Both the position numbers and the translations under genes were made by a program. From Methyloversatilis discipulorum (GTDB lineage Bacteria; Pseudomonadota; Gammaproteobacteria; Burkholderiales; Rhodocyclaceae): a stretch of 64,000 bases of DNA. The notes beneath the pieces are model-generated. The model saw only the letters and a list, made by a program, of their open reading frames with translations. It did no database searches and had not been told where the DNA came from. Position 1 is the first letter of the stretch. Each line of letters begins with the position of its first letter. The DNA is taken from NCBI RefSeq assembly GCF_018780585.1, contig NZ_JADMJL010000017.1:17045-81044 (forward strand). Direction: 5' to 3'. Shown here one piece after another: positions 49,849 to 58,393 of this stretch.

Positions 49849-50598
49849 CTAGTAGCCGCCAACAGCCTTGATCAGCAGCCCGCCACCGACCGCCAGACAA
49901 AGGACACCGACCCAGAAGCGCAGGCGCTGCGCATTGATGGCGTGCACGATACGCGCGCCTATCATCACACCCGCCAGTTCGAACAGCACCAGCGCGCCGG
50001 CGAGGCCGAAATCGATGACACCGAAGCGCAGATTGCCGAGCGTGCCTGACGCGCCGGCCAGTATCTGTATCACCTGGCTGGTTCCGATCGTGGTCAAGGG
50101 TGCGAAGCCCGCGAGCACCATCATCGGTACCGACAGCGCCGGACCGCCGACACCGGTCAGCCCCGAGCCGAAACCTGCCACGCCCCCCAGACCGAAGAGC
50201 ATGGCGCGCTGCAGGCCGGGGTGCTCATGCAGCACCGGGCGCCGAGGCCGGCCGCGTGTGGCCAGCGTGTATATGCCGGCCAGACAGACTACGAGAGCGA
50301 GCAGGATCATCAGCAGCGATGCATTGAGCAGCGCGTTCACCCAGGCACCGGCAAAGCCGCTGATCAGTGCGCCTGCGCATACCGGCATCGTGATGCGCAG
50401 ATCGATGCTGCCATGGCGCATGAAAGCGATGGTGCCGACGATGCCGGTGAACACGAAGGTGAACAGGGCGGTGGCCATTGCCGACTGGATGCTGAGGCCG
50501 CCGATCAGGTTCAGCGCCGGAATGAGCAGGATGCCGCCCACGCCCACCGCGCCGATCAAAGTGCCGACCACGAGTGCGATCAGCATCAGCAACACCAT
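49849..50598 (-). CDS. TauE/SafE-family sulfite/organosulfonate exporter
   Basis: 249 residues, seven or eight membrane spans. GVGGILLIPAL and GLTGVGGPALSVPMMVLAG, one in each half, are the repeated signatures of TauE/SafE permeases, which export sulfite, sulfoacetate or related anions. In a sulfonate-degrading island it probably relieves sulfite stress. It is the second gene of the leftward pair with the stand-alone sensor domain, 37 bp later. Confidence 0.85.
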   Translation of the reverse strand: MVLLMLIALVVGTLIGAVGVGGILLIPALNLIGGLSIQSAMATALFTFVFTGIVGTIAFMRHGSIDLRITMPVCAGALISGFAGAWVNALLNASLLMILLALVVCLAGIYTLATRGRPRRPVLHEHPGLQRAMLFGLGGVAGFGSGLTGVGGPALSVPMMVLAGFAPLTTIGTSQVIQILAGASGTLGNLRFGVIDFGLAGALVLFELAGVMIGARIVHAINAQRLRFWVGVLCLAVGGGLLIKAVGGY

Positions 50599-50635
50599 GA
50601 TGCTCTCCCGATGCGAGCCTTGCGCCGCTTGGCGT

Positions 50636-51094
50636 TCAGCCCGCGGCGAACGAAGTGAAGGTGCCCGTGATCAGGAGATTGAGTTGTTTCATGATGCGGT
50701 AGCCCATCGTGTGGTCCGCATCCATCAGCATCAGAAGGCGCGCGCCGTCTATCGCAAGTACGCGACAGTCGGTCACGCAGGAGGCGGTCGCGATACGCCC
50801 CTGCGCCTCCGGTACCAGAGCGGCCCAGCCGAACACCTGTCCGCGCTCCAGCACATCACCCGCCGAGGTGTTCCGGCCACCGACGCCAATGGCGAACCGG
50901 ACCTTTCCGTCGAGCAGCACGTAGAGCGACTTCACCGGGTCGCCAATGTTGTAGATCCGGCTGTGCTGCGCCCAGTCCTCGGGGCGAGAGATGAGCGTGA
51001 TGGCGTGCAGCTGCGCATCACTCAGCCCGGCAAAGAACGACGCCTGCCTGAGAACACTGAAAGGCGTATGCAGCGGACTCGTTACCCCGGTCAT
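50636..51094 (-). CDS. Stand-alone Crp-like sensor domain without DNA-binding part
   Basis: 152 residues. It contains only a cyclic-nucleotide-binding-like beta barrel (HSRIYNIGDPVKSLYVLLDG, KVRFAI, GQVFGWAALVPEA, VLAIDGARLLMLM) and lacks a helix-turn-helix. W90 replaces the ribose-binding Glu and C106 is shared with the other two copies in the island. It precedes the TauE/SafE exporter and is divergent in orientation from the sulP-soe genes. Ligand unknown. Confidence 0.82.
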   Translation of the reverse strand: MTGVTSPLHTPFSVLRQASFFAGLSDAQLHAITLISRPEDWAQHSRIYNIGDPVKSLYVLLDGKVRFAIGVGGRNTSAGDVLERGQVFGWAALVPEAQGRIATASCVTDCRVLAIDGARLLMLMDADHTMGYRIMKQLNLLITGTFTSFAAG

Positions 51095-51111
51095 GCCAAC
51101 CTCTCATTCAA

Positions 51112-51156
51112 CCTGTCCGTACAGTGCTATGCACTATCCATACCATGTACGGACAG
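51112..51156. repeat. CTGTCCGTACA boxes, copies 2 and 3
   Basis: CCTGTCCGTACAG at 51112-51124 is identical to that at 42866-42878. An inverted copy (TGTACGGACAG) lies at 51146-51156, giving a divergent pair around the predicted sigma54 promoter. This suggests co-regulation by an unidentified factor. Confidence 0.5.
51130..51146 (-). promoter_or_regulatory. Predicted sigma54 promoter of sensor-tauE operon
   Basis: On the minus strand, TGGTATGGATAGTGC has GG-N10-GC spacing but departs from the consensus in the -24 (TGGTAT for TGGCAC). It lies about 36 bp before the sensor gene start, with the palindrome at 51194-51212 about 50 bp upstream. Confidence 0.55.
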
Positions 51157-51193
51157 CCCTCAGGACACGTTCTCGAACGTCGAAATGCATCGC

Positions 51194-51212
51194 GTGTTTC
51201 CAGGAGAAACAC
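51194..51212. promoter_or_regulatory. Enhancer palindrome near the regulator gene
   Basis: GTGTTTC-cagga-GAAACAC is a perfect inverted repeat of the same type as the two palindromes at 42757-42794. It lies between the sensor operon promoter and the end of the sigma54 regulator gene. Confidence 0.68.
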
Positions 51213-51247
51213 GGATGAGGTTCAAAACGAAACATGCGGCCCTGCGC

Positions 51248-52696
51248 TCACGACACCTGAGGGTCAAGTTGCAGGTCTTCCGCGCGCCCCCTGTCCTTCA
51301 TCAGCCCCCAGCGGCGCCGGCGCATCCACAGCGCCTTGCGTCCGATGCCGAGCAAGGCGGCGAGATCGCGGTCGCAGTAGCTGTCCTGGTAACGAAGAAT
51401 GCTGTGGCGGATGTAATCCTCGATCGACATGAGCCCCAGCGCCTCACTCGCCTCATCCGCCCCGGACGACGTGCTCGGCCGCGCCGGCGTGGCCTGTGGC
51501 AGCGTGTCGAACTGTTCGTCCAGTGACAAGGTGTCGCCTTCGGCCATGATGATGGCCCGCTCCATCACGTTTTCCAGTTCGCGGATGTTGCCTGGCCAGG
51601 GGTACTCGCGAAGAAAGGCGACGAACTCGTCGGACATGCCGCGGATCCGCATGCCCAGCCGCTTGCAGTGGCGCTCGAGGAAATGGCGTGCAAGAAGCTC
51701 GATATCCTCGCCCCGCTCCCGCAAGGGCGGCACCTGGATCGTGATCACGTTCAGACGGTAAAAGAGGTCGGCCCGGAAGGTGTTGCTCTCTGTTTCCGCG
51801 CGCAGATCGCGGTTGGTCGCAGCGACGAAGCGGGTGTCGGTGTGATAGGTCTGCGTGGCGCCGACCGGTCTGACCTGGCGCTCCTGTATGACGCGCAGCA
51901 GCTTTACCTGCACGTTCAACGGCAGTTCGGATATTTCGTCCAGGAACAGCGTGCCGCCGCTCGCCTCGCGTATCAGACCCTCGCTCGTGCTGACCGCACC
52001 GGTGAAGGCCCCCTTCACGTGCCCAAACAGTTCAGACTCGATCAGATCGGACGGAATCGCGCCACAGTTGATCGCGACGAAGGGCCGCTCCGCCCGCTCG
52101 CCACCGAAGTGTATGGCCTGGGCGACCAGTTCCTTGCCGGTGCCGCTCTCACCCTGGATCAGCACGTTGGTGTCGGTCGATGCAACACGGGAAATCATCG
52201 CCAGCATGCGCTTGACGCCATCGCTTTCGCCGATGATGGTGCGCTCGCCATAGGCACGACGCAGACTGCGCCTGAGCGATCGGTTTTCGCGGCGCGTTCG
52301 CTGTTCGGCGAGCACACGCTCGACCGCGAACAGGAATTCGTCGTTGTCGAAAGGCTTGATCAGATAGTCGACCGCACCCTTTCGCAGCGCGTCGATCGCG
52401 TTTTCCAGCGACGAATAGCTGGTCATCAGGATGACCGGCAGGTCCGGTCTTTCAGCCTTGCTGGCGGCCAAGATATCGAGTCCCGATGTGTCGGGCAGGC
52501 GCAGGTCGGTGATCAGCAGATCGACCTGTTCGGCCGCCAGATGGGCCAGTCCGGAGGCGCCGTCATTGAACACCGCGCAGGCGTAGCCACGGCTGCTGAG
52601 CAGCATTTCCACGCAGACAGCGATGCCGGGATCGTCCTCGATGACCAGTATCCGTTCCGGGCGCATCAGATCATGCTTGTTCGCTTTGGCGCTCAT
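51248..52696 (-). CDS. NtrC-family sigma54 response regulator
   Basis: 482 residues. The receiver domain (about 14-125) has acidic residues at D21/D22 and the phospho-acceptor D64 in LLITDLRLPD. The AAA+ domain (about 150-385) has GESGTGKELVAQ, GAFTGA (sigma54 contact) and GGTLFLDEIS. A C-terminal Fis-type helix-turn-helix (DLAALLGIGRKALWMRRRRW) binds DNA. ATG 52696 with GAGGA upstream is preferred. It overlaps the kinase gene by 26 bp and probably recognises the GTTTC-N5-GAAAC palindromes. Confidence 0.92.
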   Translation of the reverse strand: MSAKANKHDLMRPERILVIEDDPGIAVCVEMLLSSRGYACAVFNDGASGLAHLAAEQVDLLITDLRLPDTSGLDILAASKAERPDLPVILMTSYSSLENAIDALRKGAVDYLIKPFDNDEFLFAVERVLAEQRTRRENRSLRRSLRRAYGERTIIGESDGVKRMLAMISRVASTDTNVLIQGESGTGKELVAQAIHFGGERAERPFVAINCGAIPSDLIESELFGHVKGAFTGAVSTSEGLIREASGGTLFLDEISELPLNVQVKLLRVIQERQVRPVGATQTYHTDTRFVAATNRDLRAETESNTFRADLFYRLNVITIQVPPLRERGEDIELLARHFLERHCKRLGMRIRGMSDEFVAFLREYPWPGNIRELENVMERAIIMAEGDTLSLDEQFDTLPQATPARPSTSSGADEASEALGLMSIEDYIRHSILRYQDSYCDRDLAALLGIGRKALWMRRRRWGLMKDRGRAEDLQLDPQVS

Positions 52697-53744
52697 GCTG
52701 TGTCCTCGCTGAATGAGCAGGCAGGTCGATCTCGAACGTCGCACCGCCATTGGGATTGTTGTAGGCGCGCAGTTCGCCGCCGTGCTCGCGCACGAATTCG
52801 TAGGCGATGGCCAGTCCGAGACCGGTGCCCTGTCCGGAGGACCGCGTTGTGAAGAAGGGCTCGAAAATGCGCGGCAACACCTCTTCCGGGATTCCGGGAC
52901 CGGTGTCCGAAATGCGGACCAGCACGCGCCGGTCTGCTGTCATCGCGGTGGTGACGAAAATCCGCCCCGCGTCACCGACGGCATGGGCTGCATTGATCAG
53001 GATGTTGTAGATCACTTCCTGCAACTGACCTGCGTTGCCGAGCACCAGCGCGCCAAGCTCCGGAAAGTGTTCCACCGACACGGTTTCCTTGCACAGTCCC
53101 TGGCGCAGCAGCACGATGGCTTCGATGATGGAGGCATCGATCTCGAACGGCACCCGCGGCTCGTCCCCCACGCGCGAGAAATCGACCATGCGCCGCGAGA
53201 TGTCCATCACGCGGCGCACATTGTCCGAGACGATCCGCAACCCTTTCTGCAGCGCCTCGGCACTCACATCGGCGCGCGCCAGCAGCATCTGCATCATTGA
53301 CTGCACGGCCGTCAGCGGGTTGCTAATCTCGTGGCACACGCCCGCCACCATGAAACCCAGTGACGCCAGCCGGTCACGTTGCAGTTCCGCCTGCGAGGTC
53401 GTCATCTGTTCGCTGCGATCCTCGATGAACAGCAGCATTCCATCGCGCACTGCGCTCATCCATACACGCTCGTGTAGCCAGCGTCCGTCGATCGCGCGGG
53501 CTACGTCACGAAAGCGTTCGCAAGGGCCGGGCCCGGCCTCGCACACCGCATCCCAGTACGCAGGGAGCAGGTCGCGAAGGTGCTGATCGCCCGAAATGAC
53601 GGTGATTTCCAGACCCGGAAGCGGGCGGCTCAGCGCCACAACACATCCTTCCGGGTCAAGCATGATCGTCGGCCACGGGAAAGCATGCAGCAACTCCGCG
53701 TGACACAGATCCATCCGGGCGTTATCCATCGGCATCTTCATCAT
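52671..53744 (-). CDS. Soluble histidine kinase partner
   Basis: 357 residues with no membrane segment. A PAS-like sensor occupies about 1-125. HisKA has VCHEISNPLTAVQSM (phospho-His), and the ATPase has NILINAAHAV, DTGPGIPEE and GTGLGLAIA. Being cytoplasmic, it should sense an internal signal such as sulfite, sulfonate or redox state. It is the first gene of the pair and phosphorylates the regulator that follows. The start could be any of several nearby ATGs. Confidence 0.88.
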   Translation of the reverse strand: MMKMPMDNARMDLCHAELLHAFPWPTIMLDPEGCVVALSRPLPGLEITVISGDQHLRDLLPAYWDAVCEAGPGPCERFRDVARAIDGRWLHERVWMSAVRDGMLLFIEDRSEQMTTSQAELQRDRLASLGFMVAGVCHEISNPLTAVQSMMQMLLARADVSAEALQKGLRIVSDNVRRVMDISRRMVDFSRVGDEPRVPFEIDASIIEAIVLLRQGLCKETVSVEHFPELGALVLGNAGQLQEVIYNILINAAHAVGDAGRIFVTTAMTADRRVLVRISDTGPGIPEEVLPRIFEPFFTTRSSGQGTGLGLAIAYEFVREHGGELRAYNNPNGGATFEIDLPAHSARTQHERQSEQA

Positions 53745-53849
53745 TGGAACCGTTTGCGCGTGGCATCGACGGCAGCAGTCGATCCCCGACTCAGGCCGGG
53801 GGTCGTATGTGCCGTGCGGTCGGCCCGCCCTGGTGGCGGGAATGAGGGC

Positions 53850-53960
53850 TCAGTGCCTGCGTGGACAGGACGTCATGAGCGCGGGCGGGCCCGCCGGATC
53901 GTCGGATCGTGATGCGACTGAGTCGAAGGCGACTGCGAGGACGTCAGCTCTTTGAATCAT
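53850..53960 (-). CDS. Possible 36-residue leader peptide before the kinase gene
   Basis: MIQRADVLAVAFDSVASRSD then 16 more residues. AGGAGG lies six to seven bases before the ATG, a perfect ribosome site in a stretch with no other gene. It reads in the same direction as the kinase (which starts 105 bp after its stop), so it may be a leader controlling the two-component operon, or a free peptide. Third-position bias is not decisive. The rest of 53745-54500 holds palindromes at 54164-54192 and otherwise nothing I can support. Confidence 0.45.
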   Translation of the reverse strand: MIQRADVLAVAFDSVASRSDDPAGPPALMTSCPRRH

Positions 53961-54163
53961 CGTTTCCTCCTTGTCCAGACATTCGTACCAGACCACGGAA
54001 AATGGCCCGGATCGAATGAATCGGCTTGTCGTCCCGATTGCCGTGAGATGCGAGAACACCTCGCGGTGCGGTCGGGCTGCGCAGTCTGCGCAAAGGCCTG
54101 AAACACGTAAAAGCAAGATCTGAACCGATCTGTCAGACTCGTATTACGCGTCCCTGATGACTC

Positions 54164-54192
54164 GGGTTATAACCCAGACCGATCGTTCGGTA
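54164..54192. promoter_or_regulatory. Two palindromes including a TetR-like operator
   Basis: GGGTTATAACCC (54164-54175) is a perfect 12-bp palindrome. ACCGATCGTTCGGT (54178-54191) is of the same ACCGA-N4-TCGGT type as the operator at 31341-31356, so the same or a related TetR protein might act here. It lies between the leftward regulator genes and the rightward DUF421 gene. Confidence 0.5.
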
Positions 54193-54500
54193 CAGAGTGA
54201 GCGCGAATCCTGTCTCGGGTCACCTTCCCGTCACGCGACTGTGGCAACCACGGTCAGCCACCCGCGCGAATGCCTGCCACGCAGGCTTGCCTGCAACTGT
54301 CGTCGATTGTTCCCTGCGCTGCCGGAAACGGGCACCGATCAGCACGGCATCCACCCTCTACTGCCCCGGACTGACGGCCGTCCTGGAACGAGCGCCATCC
54401 GAGCCCGGTTCACGGTCCCCCGCCGCTGCGCCGCCGCCCACCGCCCGCTAGGCACGCCGCTTGATACGGAGCCCCGGACAACTCTGATCCAGGGGCGCAC

Positions 54501-54995
54501 ATGTTCGACCTTGACGTCGATGTCTGGGAACTCGTGTTTCGCACGGTGGCGATCTACATCGGCCTGCTCGCGCTGATCCGCCTGTCGGGCAAGCACACGA
54601 TCGGCCAGTTCACGCCCTTCGATCTGCTGGTCGTCATGCTGCTCAGCGAGGGCGCCAGCAACGCGCTCAATGGCGGCGACGATTCACTGATCGGCGGGCT
54701 GCTGATCTGTGCGCTGCTGTGTGTGCTCAACCTCGTCGTTGCGACGCTGTCCGCGCGCAGCACGCGGGTCGAAGCGCTTCTCATGGGCGAAGCGATCCTG
54801 ATCGGTCGCAACGGCAAGATCTACTACTCGGTGCTCGAACGCCATCACGTTTCGCGCAATGACATGCATCAGGCACTGCGCGAGGCCGACTGCGACGTGG
54901 ACGAGATGCGCTTCGCCTTCCTCGAGGCTGACGGCAGCATCAGCGTGCAGAAGCGCCGCCCGCAGGAGGCGCTCAAAACGGAACCGCCGCTGTGA
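54501..54995 (+). CDS. DUF421 (YetF/YcaP) membrane protein
   Basis: 164 residues. Three N-terminal spans include YIGLLALIRLSGKHTIGQFT and PFDLLVVMLLSEGASNAL, the family hallmark, then a C-terminal cytoplasmic domain (LIGRNGKIYYSVLERHHVSR; MHQALREADCDVDEMRFAFL). Function is not established in detail; some homologues affect stress or spore germination. Overlaps the next gene by 4 bp. Confidence 0.87.
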   Translation: MFDLDVDVWELVFRTVAIYIGLLALIRLSGKHTIGQFTPFDLLVVMLLSEGASNALNGGDDSLIGGLLICALLCVLNLVVATLSARSTRVEALLMGEAILIGRNGKIYYSVLERHHVSRNDMHQALREADCDVDEMRFAFLEADGSISVQKRRPQEALKTEPPL

Positions 54996-56311
54996 ACGTC
55001 CTGCTGATCGGCAGCAGCGGGTTCATCGGCGCCTCCGTCATGGCGCGGCTGATCGCGCGCGGGCACCGGCTCCGCTGCACCACACGTGAAGACGGCCACG
55101 CCGGCGCCGAGGGTGTCGAGTTCGTGCAGCTCGATCTGAAGGAGGCGCTGACGCACGAGGCGTGGCAACGGCATCTCGACGGCATCGACGTCGTGATCAA
55201 CTGCGCCGGCCTCTTCGAGGAGCGCGACGGACAGACGTTTTCCATCGTGCACGAACGCGCGCCCAAGGCCCTGTTCGAGGCCAGCGCACGGGCACGCGTG
55301 CGACGCGTGGTCCAGCTTTCAGCGCTGGGGGCGGACGATCAGGCAGTCAGCGCCTTCCATCTGAGCAAACGCGCAGCCGACGCGCATCTCGCCGCGCTGC
55401 CCGTCGCCTCGCACATCCTTTATCCATCGCTCGTCTACGGGCAGGCGGGCGACAGCGCGGCGTTGTTCCGTCGACTGGCGGCGCTGCCTTTCCTCATGCT
55501 GCCGGGCGGCGGACGCCAGCAGGTCCAGCCCGTCCATCTGGACGACGTCGCCGACGCGGTGGTGCTCGCCGCGGAAGCGGACACCGGCGGTTGCCGGCGG
55601 GTGGCCCTGGTCGGGCCGCATGCAGTCACCTTCGCCGGGCTGCTTGCCCAACTGCGTCACGACCTGGGCTTTCGCCGCCCCGCCATGGTGGCTGCCCTGC
55701 CGATGTGGCTGGAGCGGCCAGTCGTCGCACTGGGCGCACGCTTGACCGGCTTTCCGGTCGGCGCCGATGCGCTTTCGATGCTCGAACGCGGAAACACCGC
55801 CGACCCGGCACCCTTCATCGCGCTGCTCGGGCGCTCTCCCCGCCCTGTCGAACACTTCGTCAGACCAGCCGAGCGAACGGCCGATCGCACGCTTGCGCTG
55901 CTCCACTGGCTGCTGCTCCTGTTGCGACTGTCGATTGCAGCACTCTGGATATGGACGGGCGTCGTATCGCTGGGTCTGTATCCGATCACGGCCAGTCTCG
56001 CGCTGCTCGCGCGCGTCGGGGCAGAAGGACTGTTTGCGTACATGCTGCTGTATGGCGCGGCGGCGTCCGACCTCGCACTCGGCGTGCTTACGCTGGCGCT
56101 CCCGCTGGCGATGCGCCGTTCGCTTTGGGCGACGCAGATTGCGCTGATCGTTTTCTACAGCGTAGTCATCACCGTCGCGCTGCCGGAGTTCTGGCTGCAC
56201 CCTTTCGGTCCGCTGTCGAAGAATGTCCCGCTGCTCGCAAGTCTGCTGCTGCTCCTTTTCATCGACACGCCAGCGCCGCGCCGGCCCGCGTCATGGACTA
56301 CTCCACACTGA
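54992..56311 (+). CDS. NAD(P)-dependent epimerase-like domain fused to DoxX-like membrane domain
   Basis: 439 residues. Residues 1-290 form an atypical short-chain dehydrogenase (NVLLIGSSGFIGASVMARLI for the nucleotide, SLVYGQAG) like NDUFA9/YfcH types. From about 300 four hydrophobic segments (LLHWLLLLLRLSIAALWIWT and later) make a DoxX/SURF4-like unit. GTG start coupled to the DUF421 gene. The fusion is common in proteobacteria; its role is unknown, perhaps in lipid or quinone chemistry. Confidence 0.82.
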   Translation: MNVLLIGSSGFIGASVMARLIARGHRLRCTTREDGHAGAEGVEFVQLDLKEALTHEAWQRHLDGIDVVINCAGLFEERDGQTFSIVHERAPKALFEASARARVRRVVQLSALGADDQAVSAFHLSKRAADAHLAALPVASHILYPSLVYGQAGDSAALFRRLAALPFLMLPGGGRQQVQPVHLDDVADAVVLAAEADTGGCRRVALVGPHAVTFAGLLAQLRHDLGFRRPAMVAALPMWLERPVVALGARLTGFPVGADALSMLERGNTADPAPFIALLGRSPRPVEHFVRPAERTADRTLALLHWLLLLLRLSIAALWIWTGVVSLGLYPITASLALLARVGAEGLFAYMLLYGAAASDLALGVLTLALPLAMRRSLWATQIALIVFYSVVITVALPEFWLHPFGPLSKNVPLLASLLLLLFIDTPAPRRPASWTTPH

Positions 56312-56751
56312 AATTCCTGCATGTGCTGTCGGCCATCTTCCTGTTCGGAACCGGCGTCGGCTCGGCCTTCTATCTGTTCTTCACGACGCTGAACCGTGAC
56401 GTGGCGCCGGTCGTTGTCGTCAGCCGGCTGGTCGTGGTGGCCGATTTCGTGTTCACTGCGACCACGGCCATCGTGCAGCCGGTCACCGGCCTACTGCTGG
56501 CGCGCCGCGCCGGCATTCCGCTCGACACCGGCTGGCTCGCCGGGTCCATCGCGCTGTATGCGCTGGCGATCGCCTGCTGGCTGCCGGTGGTCCGGCTGCA
56601 GATCCGGATGCGCGACCTCGCCGCCACCGCGTCGTCCATGGCGTTGCCGTCCGGGTACTGGAAGTGCTTCCGCTGCTGGGTGGCGCTCGGCGTACCCGCG
56701 CTGCTCGCCTTCATCGCCATCACCTATCTGATGGTGGCCAAGCCCTTTTGA
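56293..56751 (+). CDS. DUF2269 membrane protein
   Basis: 152 residues, four membrane spans. MDYSTLKFLHVLSAIFLFGT opens the protein and its His is typical of DUF2269, followed by VVVADFVFTATTAIVQPVTG. It overlaps the SDR-DoxX gene by 19 bp, so it is its operon partner. Function unknown. Confidence 0.82.
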   Translation: MDYSTLKFLHVLSAIFLFGTGVGSAFYLFFTTLNRDVAPVVVVSRLVVVADFVFTATTAIVQPVTGLLLARRAGIPLDTGWLAGSIALYALAIACWLPVVRLQIRMRDLAATASSMALPSGYWKCFRCWVALGVPALLAFIAITYLMVAKPF

Positions 56752-56787
56752 ACGCCCGGTCCCGCGGGCGCAGCCAGGACATTCGCC

Positions 56788-57303
56788 ATGACGAAGATGC
56801 AACGCGTTGCACTGGAAGGTCTGATCGGCGGCGCGCTCTCCAGCGTGCTGTCGGCTTTGCTGCTGTGTGCAGCGAGCCGCCGACAGACCGGCAGCCCCTA
56901 CGCCGCCATCAACGCGATCAGCCACTGGCTGTGGAAGGACCGCGCCTTCCGCAGGAACGCGCCCTCGCTGCGCTACACCGGCACCGGCTACCTGATCCAT
57001 CACCTGGCGTCGACGTTCTGGGCCACCGGCCACGCCGCCGTCCGTCCCCCCGACGGCGCGGCCGATGCGCGGGCTGCGATGGCAGGCGGTTTGACCACCA
57101 GCGCGCTCGCCTGCTTCGTCGATTACAGGCTGACGCCGTACCGGCTGCAACCCGGCTTCGAGCAGCGGCTCTCGCGGCCCGCGCTGGCCGGTGTGTACCT
57201 GGCTTTCGGCGTCGGCATCGCCGTGGGCGCCTGGCTGCTGTCGCCGCCGCCCCGGCCGATCCGTGGACCGCGCCCTACCTCCAGCCGAGAACCGAAAGGA
57301 TGA
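56788..57303 (+). CDS. Hypothetical membrane protein
   Basis: 171 residues with about four hydrophobic segments (GLIGGALSSVLSALLLCAAS; GVYLAFGVGIAVGAWLLSPP). YAAINAISHWLWKDRAFRRN suggests a family found in betaproteobacteria, but I cannot name it. It lies 36 bp after DUF2269, in the same direction. Confidence 0.65.
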   Translation: MTKMQRVALEGLIGGALSSVLSALLLCAASRRQTGSPYAAINAISHWLWKDRAFRRNAPSLRYTGTGYLIHHLASTFWATGHAAVRPPDGAADARAAMAGGLTTSALACFVDYRLTPYRLQPGFEQRLSRPALAGVYLAFGVGIAVGAWLLSPPPRPIRGPRPTSSREPKG

Positions 57304-57720
57304 AGTCGCAAGCTCCGGCCCGACAGGGGCGGCACGACGTGCACCAGGAAACGATGGCCGACCCGGTGCTGACGGCGCCGACGGACATGAGCAGCCGAGT
57401 CACGGGCACCGCGATCTGCGGCGCCGGCTTCGTCCATACGACGACGCGCCGTTGATGGAACAGAGCGACATGCTGCCCATGAACTCGTGGGCGCAGTGGT
57501 CGAAATCGAGGCCGCCAGCGTGTCTCTCTTGATTGCCCGCGGTCCCTGCGACTACGGCGTGATCGATCCCTCGTTCGTCATCACGGCCGCGCTTGCGTGT
57601 TCCGGCAGCCCACACGGCCTGCGAAACCTTCCGCGCCGCGAACGGCAGCTGCATCAAGCGGGTGATGCGTCCCCGACCGGGCGGGTGTCGATTGCGGCGC
57701 CCGCCCGGCACCGTGCGGCG
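57304..57720. other. Intergenic region with no supported feature
   Basis: 417 bp between a rightward membrane gene and the convergent small secreted protein. Open frames are short and lack ribosome sites, and I see no hairpin of note. Confidence 0.6.
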
Positions 57721-58095
57721 TCAGCGCCGACTGTCATTCTTGTACCGCGGATCGGCCGGCGCGGCCGGCGCCACCGGCTGCGGTCGGTTGGTCACGCCAC
57801 CATCCTGCTGTCCGCTGGCGTCTCTGCACCGCTGCGACGTATCGCCGGGCGCGCACTCGCCGCTGCCCGTATTCATGTCATCGGGCGACTGGTAAGCGGG
57901 ATCGCCGGGCGCAGCCGGCGAAACCGGCGTCGGACGCCGGTTGATTTCGTTGCCGGTCGTGCCCTGATCGGACTGCACACCCGAACGGGAACTGCCCGGC
58001 TGCTGCTCGACCGGTGCACCGCGGACTTCGGCGGCGAAGGCCACCGGGCTTCCCGCCGCAATGGCGAGCGCAACAAATAGCGTTCTGCTGTTCAT
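57721..58095 (-). CDS. Small secreted low-complexity protein
   Basis: 124 residues. A Sec signal (MNSRTLFVALAIAAGSPVAFAA) is followed by a Pro/Gly/Asp/Ser-rich, probably disordered chain with a repeated element: PTPVSPAAPGDPAYQS and PQPVAPAAPADPRYKN. Two Cys (CAPGDTSQRC) could form a disulfide. GGAGG is ideally placed before the ATG. Function unknown. Confidence 0.7.
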   Translation of the reverse strand: MNSRTLFVALAIAAGSPVAFAAEVRGAPVEQQPGSSRSGVQSDQGTTGNEINRRPTPVSPAAPGDPAYQSPDDMNTGSGECAPGDTSQRCRDASGQQDGGVTNRPQPVAPAAPADPRYKNDSRR

Positions 58096-58393
58096 GTCTA
58101 CCTCCTGGTCTGTTGGAAAAATCGTGCGGTACCCGTCAAACGGGAACAGTCCCTTCCACGCAAGCGCTGTGCCCTGGAAACACCGCTTGCCGACGCGGGC
58201 GCAGCACGCCTCGCGTGCAGGAATTTCATCCGGACGGTAAGCGCTACACGCGTCACGGCCGGCTGCCCTGACGGTCTCACCGCTTGGCCCGCGCGCGGCC
58301 CCGCCTGGCGACGGGCACACGATTTGCCACTGTCGACGAATGACGAGGGCACGGAATCGCCGGCCATCGGTCACCGTCCCGGAGAGCCCGCCC

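Noticed and set aside
49868..51526. A long plus-strand frame across 50-51.5 kb
   Set aside because: It runs through the TauE/SafE, sensor and regulator genes on the other strand and their intergenic region, and shows no domain.
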